A stretch of DNA of 64,000 nt, taken from contig CM055826.1 in assembly GCA_029582265.1 (NCBI GenBank), positions 37,208,127 through 37,272,126 of the forward strand, read 5' to 3'. The notes beneath the pieces are model-generated. The model was given only the letters and a program-made list of their open reading frames with translations. It was not told the origin of the DNA and ran no database searches. Shown one piece after another: positions 1 through 9,785 of this stretch. The first letter of the stretch is position 1; every line of letters begins with the position of its first letter. The position numbers and the translations under genes were made by a program. This stretch comes from Zoroaster sp. YZ-2022. Taxonomy: Eukaryota; Echinodermata; Asteroidea; Forcipulatida; Zoroasteridae.

Positions 1-31
1 GTAGTCTGCAGTGGTGGTGGTGGGATTGAGG

Positions 32-32
32 A

Positions 33-118
<86 letters not shown>

Positions 119-283
119 GTATATGTATATGTGTATATGCAGTATTTGTGTGGAGGAGTCATGCGCGCCCAGACGTGCCCGTCACGCGCGCGCCAGGATG
201 TGTATATGTATATGTGTATATATGCAGTATTTTGTGTGGAGGAAGTCACGCGCGCCCAGACGTGCCCGCGCGCGCCAGGGAAA
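32..283. repeat. (TATATG)n microsatellite with two GC-rich repeat units
   Basis: A hexanucleotide array of TATATG runs from about 32 to 140. It is followed by two copies of an ~83-bp unit (about 115-198 and 199-281), each containing the motif gcgcgcccagacgtgccc. No coding signal is credible; the open frames here are by-products of the repeat. Confidence 0.9.
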
Positions 284-354
284 ATTGAAGTTGGCCATCA
301 AAAAAAAAAAAAAATTGAAAAAAAAAAATGTCAATCATGAAAAATTTCAATCAT

Positions 355-715
355 GTATACAGCATCTAGAGCAGGTTTGTGGTGGGAGCGGTGGTGGCGC
401 GGTGGTGAATTGTGGTGATTGCCATTACAAACTGCACAAAATCACTGCAGACAAACTGCACACTGTGGAGGTGAAGCAGTGGTAACACAATTTTTTTTTT
501 ACTTGGCCGAAATGACGTCATAAAAAAAAAAAAAATGGAAGAAGAAAAAAATTGAGGCCAAGCAAAAAAAAAATTATGGTGTGTGCACCTGCTTTGAGGA
601 GTTTGTGTGCAGTTTTGTCTGCAGTGATTTTGTGCAGTTTGTAATGGCAATCCACCACAATTCACCACCGCGCCACCACCGCTCCCACCACAAACCTGCT
701 CTAGATGCTGTATAT
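355..715. repeat. Long near-perfect inverted repeat (hairpin)
   Basis: The left arm (355-508) is the reverse complement of the right arm (556-715) apart from a few indels, leaving a spacer of about 47 bp. The arms contain the palindromic counterparts gcatctagagcaggtttgtg and cacaaacctgctctagatgc. The structure could be a foldback/MITE-type element or an inverted duplication. No flanking target duplication was recognised. Confidence 0.85.
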
Positions 716-728
716 ATACTACTACAAG

Positions 729-861
729 GCCCCCTGAACCTCCTGTGGGTAGCAGGCCTGGGTCTCCCTTTGGTCTAGAGGACAAAGCCCCCTGAACCTC
801 CTGTGGGTAGCAGGCCTGGGTCTCCCTTTTGTCTCGAGGACAAAGCCCCCTGAACCTCCTG
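729..861. repeat. 58-bp tandem repeat, about 2.3 copies
   Basis: The motif gccccctgaacctcctg starts at 729, 787 and 845, a constant 58-bp period. The stretch from 862 to 1470 that follows holds a poly(A) tract at about 982-1010. I see nothing else identifiable in it. Confidence 0.88.
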
Positions 862-976
862 GATGTTGAATTTTGGAGGATTTACAGACTCTTCACATCC
901 ACACAAACAAGAAACTAGAGGTTCTTTCCTTGGTGGCTACTTCTCTTCTTTCAAGGACATTTTGTGGAAAAGGCAG

Positions 977-1013
<37 letters not shown>

Positions 1014-1470
1014 TGAAATTAGGAAAAATCCTGAGAAATCACTGGCCTGCTGTTGTTATTTTAGCAAAGAACGTATTCAGCTGAATGTCCATATTATGTC
1101 TTATACTGTCGCCTGATTTTTCTCTCTGTATAAATAAAACAAGTCCAAGTCCTAGGCGTATCACCAACCGGCCTGTAAAATATGATAGAATAATTCCACT
1201 ATATAAATGGGAGAAAGAAAATGTAGTCAAGTTAAGTTTTTTTGGAAATATTTAATGGAAATATTGAGCCATTGAAGTGTGCACATCCTTCGAACGGATG
1301 ATGCACATCTGGCGGAGCGGATACGGTCGTCTACTAAAACCATGCACATGCATATAAAGAAGTTTCATAAGTATAGCAGTGGCGGGGGTAGGTCACTGAT
1401 GGGGTAGGTTGCACTCTTTCCTTAATTTCTTTAACCCGAATGACCTCTGACCTTTTCACCTCGACCCCAG

Positions 1471-1734
1471 GTTAGTGTGCACGGTACAGACTTCACCAGC
1501 CTCCACCAATTTTTCCCACCGTCCATTCTGCCTAGTAACTGGGGAGGCCTACTGGGTGCGTACTCCAACACCGAGTGGAAGGAAGCATTTCTGGCCCATG
1601 ATCGAGACTTCGCGCCAGCTGCCGATGAGGGCATCCTTGCCAATCCCAAGAAGTCTAAAGGTCACTCAAAAAAGGACTCGATAGGCTCGTCCAAGAAACT
1701 GTTTAAGTTGGAGCCAGATAGTAGTCATGCATGA
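1471..1734 (+). CDS. Last exon of a CRAL-TRIO (SEC14-like) lipid-binding protein, partial
   Basis: CRAL-TRIO proteins such as clavesin, RLBP1 and alpha-tocopherol transfer protein carry hydrophobic ligands (retinal, tocopherol, phosphoinositides) between membranes in the cytosol. A pyrimidine-rich tract ending cgaccccag gives a splice acceptor at 1470. From 1471 an 87-codon frame opens with VSVHG and continues with SLHQFFPPSILPSNWGG, then a short lysine/serine-rich tail and a TGA at 1732-1734. The VHG...LHQ...ILPS.(F/W)GG pattern is the end of the CRAL-TRIO domain in this family. The acceptor implies upstream exons. None was recognised between 1 and 1470, so they probably lie beyond the left edge. 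There is no in-frame stop before 1732. A processed or dead copy cannot be excluded from one exon, but the intact acceptor argues for a real gene. Confidence 0.6.
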   Translation, partial: VSVHGTDFTSLHQFFPPSILPSNWGGLLGAYSNTEWKEAFLAHDRDFAPAADEGILANPKKSKGHSKKDSIGSSKKLFKLEPDSSHA

Positions 1735-1824
1735 CACGAAGACACAGGGGAAGTTTATTAAATTAATATTTAAAAATTATTTCAGATGTATTGCTAGTGT
1801 TTTTTGTTATTTTACCGGTCATCA

Positions 1825-2217
1825 TCATATCGTGTCTGCTACTGCCATCAGCCATCGTATCGCAATGTCATTCATTGAGGTTATGTCTTCCTTCGTCGGT
1901 CTTGTGCCATAGTAACAACAGTTATTCATCAGGTGGTCAATGTCACATCTGTCCACTCCACACCGGCAACTCGCGTTTGTTTGATATCCCCAGTCGCATT
2001 TTGCAGCTGGTGTGACTGCATGTCCAGATCTTACACGGTTCGCTGTTCGCCACACTGGCCAGGGGAGATTATGTCCGGGCGGTAGAGTTTCCACCGGGTG
2101 TAAATCATACTTTTTGAGATTGCTCTGGTTCGTATCGGTATAAACCGGTATAAACCAGGCATTATTTCTAGTCATTGTAACTGTGTCATCCAATGATATT
2201 TTGCCCAAGGAAAACAA
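1825..2217 (-). pseudogene. Fragment of non-LTR retrotransposon polyprotein (C-terminal end)
   Basis: A 130-codon minus-strand frame contains WPVWRTANRVRSGHA, then a spaced Cys/His pattern CRCGVDRCDIDHLMNNC. This layout (R.RTGH...C.CG....DH....C) is the zinc-finger-like tail found after the reverse transcriptase of many LINEs. No reverse transcriptase core is present beside it, so it is a truncated remnant. The clade cannot be told from this piece. Confidence 0.5.
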
Positions 2218-2347
2218 AAAGCAAATAGGTTGATGAAATTCTTCCGTCGGGTGATAAACAATCGATTAACAATTTTTTTGCCCTACACTGACGTGTGTAT
2301 AGCACTGCATACTTGGGGCTTTCCGAGTGTCTGTGAAATAAAACTTC

Positions 2348-2408
2348 ACAGGCGACTCGGGCGGGATTCGAACCCACGACCTCCTGCTTACTAGTGCAGA
2401 CGTCTTAA
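2348..2408 (-). repeat. tRNA-derived fragment (SINE head remnant)
   Basis: On the minus strand the sequence contains gggttcgaatcccgcccga, a good B-box/T-arm motif of a tRNA-derived promoter. The upstream arms needed for a folded tRNA are not present. I read it as a SINE head or tRNA pseudogene rather than a working gene. The region from 2410 to 2692 holds nothing I recognise. Confidence 0.45.
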
Positions 2409-2695
2409 GAGAGCAAATTCTTTAAAAATAAACATTTCACAAAACAGTCAACATAAGCATGGTTTAATCTACAGTAATTACGTCTAGAATAAATTAATGT
2501 TGGCTCCAGTCACAAAGTGATTTTGGACATTTAATTGCTGTTAAACTAAGATTCTGACAATTATATTTAGAAATGTTAAATTTTATAGTATTTATTTTAA
2601 ATTTTTAAATGAATGTTGTAATCTTTTGATTGAAAACCAAAACCGCTGGAAATTGCCGGCAAAAATGCTGTAATATATATTTTAAGAATATGGTA

Positions 2696-3644
2696 TAGGT
2701 TTCCTGGACAATTTCGGCAAATAAGCAGCCAATTTCACTTTCATACGTTCATATTAAAGCGATTTTGCCTCTCCAGTTGTTACTGTGTTTCAAATTAAGA
2801 GTTCAAGCATTCAATTTCATTTTCAGGCATGCAAATTCATTTAGCATTATATTGGATTTAGCATATACGTCATGCTTTTTAGTAATGCAAATTCGTCATC
2901 CAATTTAGCAGAGTTGGTTCAACTGGAGATTTTCACCAAAATGTTATTTTCACTTTCGTATAACGGCAATAAATTTCGCAAAATGAGAATTTAAAAAAAA
3001 TACGAGAAACAAATGCAAACAAATAGATTAATTGTACAAGACAACTGAATACGTTTCACATCTTTACTTTAATTCAAACTTAATTTTGTTTTCTTTATTC
3101 ATGTGCGTTTCTCGTACACTGTATATAGGACCTATCGGATTTTTTTATCACACTTTGTTTTGCTTATTCTATGATTAGAATCTTCATTGGTTATCTGACC
3201 GGGTCTAATTCTGTAATGTGTTTTTGAAACATTTATGTTATAGGCCTATTGGACTGTTTCATTTACCTTTTTTATTGTTTGAGTGTGTCTTTATGATTTT
3301 TTTTTATCGTGGTTTCTTATTGTCCATTAAAAATCTATAGGTAACTAAATAACTAAAAGTTAAACAAAGTTGCACAAATTTCACAAATGCCTGCCCAATA
3401 ATGAATTTGAATGACCAAATACGTGCCGCGAAAAGCTCCTGCGAATTTGAATGCTGTTCGAGTGGATTGTTAAATTGGATGGTTATTTTGTTTAAATCGC
3501 ATGACGCAAGAGTACCGTACTATTGCCTACTCATATAAAACGAAATTGAATGATGATTTTGAGCAGCATTCAATTTCGCGCGAAACAGAATGATGCGGCG
3601 TTTAAATTGGCTGCTTATTTGCCTAAATTGACTGAGAAAACCTA
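2696..3644. mobile_element. TIR element family D, long copy (~950 bp, TA target duplication)
   Basis: The left end begins (c/t)aggtttcc and reads through ggcaaataagcagccaattt. The right end carries the same sequence inverted, giving TIRs of about 40 bp with imperfect match. A TA flanks both ends. A shorter copy with the same ends lies at 58606-59010. No transposase frame is present, so it is non-autonomous. TA duplication fits a Tc1/mariner-type enzyme, but the superfamily is inferred only. Confidence 0.7.
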
Positions 3645-3940
3645 TAAATATTTCAACTTTACACTTGAAAGGTATTCTTAAATTATTGTTTATTTTATGG
3701 GCCCGCTAAAACTTATCACTTACATAATTTGACTCCCATTCAAAATAGTTTTAGGTTGATTTACCTCCGTCCATAACACAATTATGTATCAAGTTTGGGA
3801 TTGTTTTAATATTTTATTGATTCGGTCAATTCAAAAGGAAAAATTGAAAGATTGGAGGCTTTAATGCGATTCAATTTTAACATTACCACTTTATTGCAGG
3901 ACTCATAAAGCAAAATTCAATACCATTATCTCAACATTAA

Positions 3941-4288
3941 GGCGCATAAAAGTCCCAGTTTCTGGTCATTGGTCGGCTTCAAAATCGGTGCGGTGACGCT
4001 TTCCCCCCCCCCCCCCCAACAGGGAAATACGTGATACAAGTACACAAGGCGACCAAATTTCCCATATACAAAGTATGGTGGCTAAGAGAGGCCTCACAAA
4101 TCGGGCAAACGTTCATATCCCTATGTGAAAAAGTCGTTTAAAGCACAGCACGGCAGAATTCCAATCAATCCAGCAATTTTGGCTGCAATGGGACATCGCT
4201 TCATAGAAAAAAATAAATTAAATAAAATAAATAAATAAATAAAAATGCTGACGCGCGGAGACCAGAAACCAGAGACCTTTTTTTAGCC
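3941..4288 (+). mobile_element. MITE family A copy 1 (PIF/Harbinger-like, TAA target duplication)
   Basis: The 348-bp element is flanked by TAA at 3938-3940 and 4289-4291. Its ends are related by inversion: aaaagtcccagtttctggtc on the left and gaccagaaaccagagacctt on the right. Conserved interior motifs are aaaatcggtgcggtgacgc, ggtggctaagagaggcctca and gccgacgcgcgg. Family members elsewhere show TTA or TAA duplications, the TWA pattern known for PIF/Harbinger transposons. A poly(C) run interrupts this copy at about 4003-4018. Confidence 0.75.
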
Positions 4289-5520
4289 TAATATAATATT
4301 GATTTTTAGCCCTTTAACGACATAAGTAAGAGGGAAGAAATCAAACAATTGCCCAATATCTCCAACACGATAATTATATCAATTAATGACAGTGATGGCA
4401 GTCGAGTTTGCACACTGGATTGATGCTTGATTGTGCACAAACATTGCGTGAGTCCATTTTATGACGAATTTTATGACGAATTTTTGAAAATGAGTTCACG
4501 AACTTTTCTTCGATTGAATAATTTTGTGGGTCATAATACGTGTCCCCGCTACCTTAAAATAGAACAGCTGTCACAAGTGGTTAGAAAATTACCCTTAAGC
4601 ATTATATGGTATGTTGTTCCAGGTACTTGATCAATGTATAAACCAAAACCTGGCCTAGATCTATAATCGATTCGTAGGTGACGTAATGAGTTTCTTGTCC
4701 AGGGGTGTAACCGTCGTGTGATTAGACATGAACAAAGGTTAAATGCTAGGAGGCACCCTTGCGTTGCGTCACTTGGTCAATTTGTAAAGCACAGCACGGC
4801 AGAATTCCAATCAATCCAGCAATTTTGGCTGCAATGGGACATCGCTTCATAGAAAAAAAAAATAATAATAATAAATAAATAAATAAAAATGCTGACGCGC
4901 GGAGACCAGAAACCAGAGACCTTTTTTTAGCCTAATATAATATTGATTTTTAGCCCTTTAACGACATAAGTAAGAGGGAAGAAATCAAACAATTGCCCAA
5001 TATCTCCAACACGATAATTATATCAATTAATGACAGTGATGGCAGTCGAGTTTGCACACTGGATTGATGCTTGATTGTGCACAAACATTGCGTGAGTCCA
5101 TTTTATGACGAATTTTATGACGAATTTTTGAAAATGAGTTCACGAACTTTTCTTCGATTGAATAATTTTGTGGGTCATAATACGTGTCCCCGCTACCTTA
5201 AAATAGAACAGCTGTCACAAGTGGTTAGAAAATTACCCTTAAGCATTATATGGTATGTTGTTCCAGGTACTTGATCAATGTATAATTTTTGTGGATAAAA
5301 TTATTGTTTTTAACTAAATGTAGTTTAAAATTTTTAAATGTGCCAATGGAAACTAAATTTCTGTATTTTTATGATGCGGACAATAAAATGTCTATTCTGT
5401 TTATAAACCAAAACCTGGCCTAGATCTATAATCGATTCGTATGTGACGTAATGAGTTTCTTGTCCAAAGGTTAAATGCTAGGAGGCACCCTTGCGTTGCG
5501 TCACTTGGTCAATTTGTAAA
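4142..5520. repeat. Tandem duplication of a ~645-bp segment
   Basis: The sequence from 4142 (agcacagcacggcagaattc) to about 4787 recurs from 4788 to about 5520. The second copy gains an extra ~120 bp at 5281-5400 and lacks a short piece near 4700-4735. The match looks almost perfect by eye, so the event is recent. The unit includes the right half of MITE family A copy 1 and 500 bp beyond it. Confidence 0.88.
4427..4630 (+). other. Duplicated 67-codon open frame, possible transposase fragment
   Basis: A 67-codon frame contains YDEFLKMSSRTFLRLNNFV and recurs unchanged at 5071-5274 because of the tandem duplication. The pattern F.(K/R)MS...F..L...V resembles the N-terminal part of PIF/Harbinger-type transposases, and a PIF-like MITE lies just upstream. 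The match is short and could be chance. There is no DDE motif nearby, and I do not claim a functional protein. Confidence 0.25.
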
Positions 5521-5985
5521 GGAAACGAGGTCATCAAAATTTAGCCTCAATTTGGGCTGGGAGTATAAAACCAAAGGAACGCTTGTTGTGGGCGAGTTTT
5601 TACGTTGCGGGTGCTGGAGTATCTTCACTGGGTGGGTGTATACCAGCGGACAGGGCCGTCAGCGCTGAGACTGTCGCGTCGTGCCTAAGCCGCGGAGCTT
5701 TGAGAGGTGTCGGCGACTCCAGTTCTATTGGGTAGGGGTCCGTCAGGGTGTTTGAGACCCATGCAGTGGCTCCCGAGACAACGTAAAATCTCCCGGGAAC
5801 ACCTTAGCCTAGGATAGACATTGACAAAGCCAAAGGCACTGTGAGTTGAGAATTTAATTATTTAACTTTGTAGTGTCTTAACGTTTATGCCAATTGTTTG
5901 AATACTCTCCAGTGATATACATTTACATTTGGTGATGCAAGTGATATTCTACTAAATGAACTTGTATTGTCAAGGGGTATTAAAA
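5521..5985 (+). other. Promoter-like segment with TATA box, function unknown
   Basis: A TATAAAA box occurs at about 5563-5570 (gggagtataaaaccaaagg), followed by about 260 bp that is more GC-rich than its surroundings. Similar GC-rich unique sequence occurs at 8270-8400 beyond the satellite. The layout would fit an LTR or leader region of a decayed retroelement, but no paired LTR, primer site or coding region was found. Confidence 0.3.
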
Positions 5986-5987
5986 GT

Positions 5988-7217
5988 AAACTAGATATAA
6001 GTTTTTGTCACAACAAAAACAAGGTGTTCGGTTGAAGTTAAAATGGTTACGTCATCAATTCGAAGTGTTGGAGAAGTCAAATGTTAACGTCTGTTGAAGT
6101 TCTCGCGAGAAGTTTATTTGAATACAATACAATACTGAATTTAGAAATTATTTTAATATTAAACTTTGACTTCCGGTTTGGACAGGAAGTAAGGTCAAAT
6201 TGGGGTCACCTTTGTGTAAATACTTTTGACAATTAACAATCTGTACAATGGTACAAAAATGTCAATTTACCTCCTGTGGTTGTTGAGATGATTTTTTTTT
6301 AATATTAAACTTTCACTTCCGGTTTGGACAGGAAGTAAGGTCAAATTGGGGTATAAATATTTTTTGACAATTAACGATCTGTACAATGGTACAATTTTTT
6401 TTAAATTTACTTCTTGTGGTTGTTGAGATATGATTTTTTTAAATATTAAACTTTGACTTCCGGTTTGGACAGGAAGTAAGGTCAAATTCGGGTCACCTTT
6501 TTGGAAATATTTTTTTAAATTAACGATCTGTACAATGGTTTAAAAATTGTGAATTTACCTCTTGTGGTTGTTGAGATATGATTTTTTTAAAATATTAAAC
6601 TTTGACTTCCGGTTTGGACAGGAAGTAAAGGTCAAATTGGGGTCATGTTTTGTAAATATTTTTGACAATTAACAATCTGTACAATGGTGCAAAAAATGTT
6701 AATTTATGTACCTCTTGTGGTTGTTGAGATATGATTTTTTTAAAATATTTAACTTTGACTTCCGGTTTGGACAGGAAGTAAAGGTCAAATTGGGGTCACC
6801 TTTTTGAAAATATTTTTTGACAATTAACGATCTGTACAATGGTGAAAGAATTGTGAATTTATCTCTTGTGGTTGTTGAGATATGATTTTTTTAAATGTTA
6901 AATTTTGACTTCCGGTTTGGACAGGAAGTAAGGTCAAATTGGGGTCATGTTTTTGTAAATATTTTTCGACAATTAACAATCTATACAATAGTGCAAAAAA
7001 TGTCCATTTACCTGTTGTGGTTGTTGAGATATGATTTTTTTAAATATTAAACTTTGACTTCCGGTTTGGACAGGAAGTAAGGTCAAATCGGGGTCACTCA
7101 CAACTCGAGTTTCATCTACTTGTTAAGTTCCAAGTACATGCCAAGTTTCAAGTTCGTGTGAAGTTTGCAAGTATGTGTTTTTTTGCGGACAGTCACGGGG
7201 GAGAAGAAGAAGAAGTA
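5988..7217. repeat. Satellite block 1: ~150-bp tandem repeat with unique head and tail
   Basis: A head of about 150 bp starting aaactagatataagttt is followed by seven ~150-bp units, then a ~110-bp tail ending in a gaagaagaag tract. The core of each unit is cttccggtttggacaggaag, itself an imperfect palindrome, at about 6168, 6314, 6455, 6604, 6757, 6907 and 7056. Frames that read LLPVQTGSQSLIF on the minus strand arise from the repeat and are not taken as genes. Confidence 0.92.
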
Positions 7218-8144
7218 AAAACTAGATATAAGTTTTTGTCACAACAAAAACAAGGTGTTCGGTTGAAGTTAAAATGGTTACGTCATCAATTCGAAGTGTT
7301 GGAGAAGTCAAATGTTAACGTCTGTTGAAGTTCTCGCGAGAAGTTTATTTGAATACAATACAATACTGAATTTAGAAATTATTTTAATATTAAACTTTGA
7401 CTTCCGGTTTGGACAGGAAGTAAGGTCAAATTGGGGTCACCTTTGTGTAAATACTTTTGACAATTAACAATCTGTACAATGGTACAAAAATGTCAATTTA
7501 CCTCCTGTGGTTGTTGAGATATGATTTTTTTAAATATTAAACTTTCACTTCCGGTTTGGACAGGAAGTAAGGTCAAATTGGGGTATAAATATTTTTTGAC
7601 AATTAACAATCTGTATAATGGTACAAAATTTGTGAATTTACCTCTTGTGGTTGTTGAGATATGATTTTTTGAAAATATTAAACTTTGACTTCCGGTTTGG
7701 ACAGGAAGTAAGGTCAAATTGGGGTCACCTTTGTGTAAATATTTTTCGACAATTAACAATCTGTATAATGGTACAAAAATTGTGAATTTACATCTTGTGG
7801 TTGTTGAGATATTATTTTTTTTAAATATTAAACTTTGACTTCCGGTTTGGACAGGAAGTAAGATCAAATTGGGGTCACCTTTTTGTAAATATTATTTGAC
7901 AATTAACGATCTGTACAATGGTACAAAAATTGTGAATTTACCTCTTGTGGTTGTTGAGATATGATTTTTATTTAATGTTAAACTTTGACTTCCGGTTTGG
8001 ACAGGAAGTAAGGTCAAATCGGGGTCACTCACAACTGGAGTTTCATCTACTTGTTAAGTTCTAAGTACATGCCAAGTTTCAAGTTCATGTGAAGTTTGCA
8101 AGTATGTTTTTGTTTGCGGACAAGATGGGGGAGAAGAAGAAGTA
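7218..8144. repeat. Satellite block 2: second copy of head, ~150-bp units and tail
   Basis: The same head and tail as block 1 enclose five units with cores at about 7399, 7546, 7687, 7837 and 7987. Head and tail are nearly identical to block 1, so the whole block was duplicated as a higher-order unit and the number of inner units then changed (seven against five). Confidence 0.92.
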
Positions 8145-8170
8145 AAAAAAAAAAAACAAAAAAAAAACAA

Positions 8171-8264
8171 CGTACAAAAACAATAGGTGTTTCGGGTACA
8201 TACCCGAACACCTAAAAACGAACAAAAACAATAGGTGTTTCGGGTACATACCCGAACACCTAAA
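8171..8264. repeat. Duplicated perfect-stem hairpin
   Basis: Two direct copies (about 8171-8214 and 8220-8264) each contain aggtgtttcgggta followed by tacccgaacacct, a stem of about 13 bp with almost no loop. Each copy is preceded by acaaaaacaat. The region 8265-8886 after it holds no recognisable gene. Confidence 0.8.
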
Positions 8265-8887
8265 TATGTGCATTTCCAGGGTTCCCGTAAGACTACCCTC
8301 ACCGTGGTGAAGCATCTTTGGATCAGTGATACCACGCGGGGCTGCCGATTGTGACGGGGAATGCGGGTCTAATTTTCCTCACGGGTTGTTGTACAAGATG
8401 TAGGATAGCGGGTCAACACTTCATTGAGTTTAGTTATTGATTTTCATTGTATTAAAACGATTAGACTTGGATTGTATTAAAGTAAACTTGGAATTTAAAA
8501 CTGGGCCGAAGAGGTTGTTCGATGAGCATCCATTACACGAATTAAATGAATTTTATAATTTGTAATAATTCCAATCTGTTTTCACTGTTTTCATTCGTCT
8601 GTGTCTTGTGGTCTACTAATATTGGTCTGAGTGGAGTGGCGCAAGGGTCCGCTCTGCGACGACAGCTTTACAGAACCTTTATGTATTGACCTTAAAAACG
8701 TTTATTAAAATTATGAAAATACCATTTAAAAATCATAATTATTATAGGCCTATATGTACACATTGAAATTATTTGCAATTAAAGACAGTGAACACTTTTG
8801 GTACAATGTCTGTATATTAACATACTTCCTTGAGATATAAGGCCTGTGAATAGTTCAGCTTTATACTTCAATTTTTCATTCAGTCTA

Positions 8888-9179
8888 TGGGCAAAAAAAA
8901 GTCCGGCTTCAAAATCGGTGCGGTGACGCGCCTTTTTTTTAATTTTTTTTTTTTAGGTAATCTTTTTTTGCCAACCAGTGGAATACGTGATACATGTATA
9001 CGCGGTTATTGGAACAGACCAAATTTCCCTCATACACAAAGTATGGTGGCTAAGAGAGGCCTCACAAATCAGGCAAGCGTACATACCCCTATGTGGGAAA
9101 AAGTCGTTTAATACACAGCGTGACATAATTCCAATCAAATCGGCAATTTTGGCTGCAATTAGACATCGTTTCGTAGCAC

Positions 9180-9225
<46 letters not shown>

Positions 9226-9246
9226 TAAATGCCGACGCGCGGCAGG
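8888..9246 (+). mobile_element. MITE family A copy 2
   Basis: The copy shows the family ends (aaaatcggtgcggtgacgc on the left, gccgacgcgcgg on the right) and the interior ggtggctaagagaggcctca. It contains a (TA)n run at about 9189-9217 and several poly(T) tracts. There is no coding capacity. Confidence 0.7.
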
Positions 9247-9309
9247 TGATCCATCTCAGATTACAATTTATATTAACCCTAACTCCCTAACGGTTTTGGC
9301 TAAGAACCT

Positions 9310-9785
9310 AATTCAACCAAAATCCAACACTATGCAGTAACACTACCACCCAACTGTTGGACTTAGCTGGAATTGGGACACCCGGCCCCATGCAAAGTAT
9401 CCCTGTCTGGGCTATACAGTACTGAGTCCATCAAAATACAACACCATGCAGTAACACTACCACCCAACTGTTGGACTTAGCTGGAATTGGGACACTTAGC
9501 CCCATGTAAAGTATCCCTGTCTGGGCTATACAGTACTGAGTCCTGAGGACGATCAGAGCTTACTGATCGAAACGTCGAGTTGTACCTCCAGTTCTTTTCA
9601 GAACTAATTACTACTCAATTGAGATTCCACATGGTGTTACCGCAATTAGTCTTACTTAGTACTGAGTCCATCAAAATGCAACACCATGCAGTAACACTAC
9701 CACCCAACTGTTGGACATAGATGGAATTGGGACACCTTGTCCCATGCCTGGGTTGTACAGTACCGAGTCCATCAAAATACAACAT
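9310..9785. repeat. ~112-bp tandem repeat interrupted by an insertion
   Basis: The unit with accaccc aactgttggac and ending cagtactgagtccatc occurs at about 9310-9430, 9431-9543 and 9658-9775. The third copy is separated from the second by the 114-bp hammerhead-motif insertion at 9544-9657. Confidence 0.85.
9544..9657 (+). mobile_element. Short hammerhead-motif element, copy H1 (12-bp target duplication)
   Basis: The 114-bp insertion is flanked by a perfect direct repeat agtactgagtcc (9532-9543 and 9658-9669). It contains the block ctgaggacgatcag...ctgatcgaaacgtc: a CUGANGA-like box, a stem of 6-7 bp and a GAAAC box, as in hammerhead ribozymes of Penelope-like elements. A second small hairpin, gttcttttcagaac, follows. 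One extra base lies between the CUGANGA box and the stem, so catalysis is not assured. Confidence 0.6.

Noticed and set aside
863..1010. Upstream exon of the CRAL-TRIO gene
   Set aside because: The frame does not match the CRAL-TRIO fold and has no convincing donor site; it runs into a poly(A) tract.
6267..7867. Minus-strand frames with repeated LLPVQTGSQSLIF
   Set aside because: They follow the ~150-bp satellite and are broken in different units; no codon-level conservation is evident.
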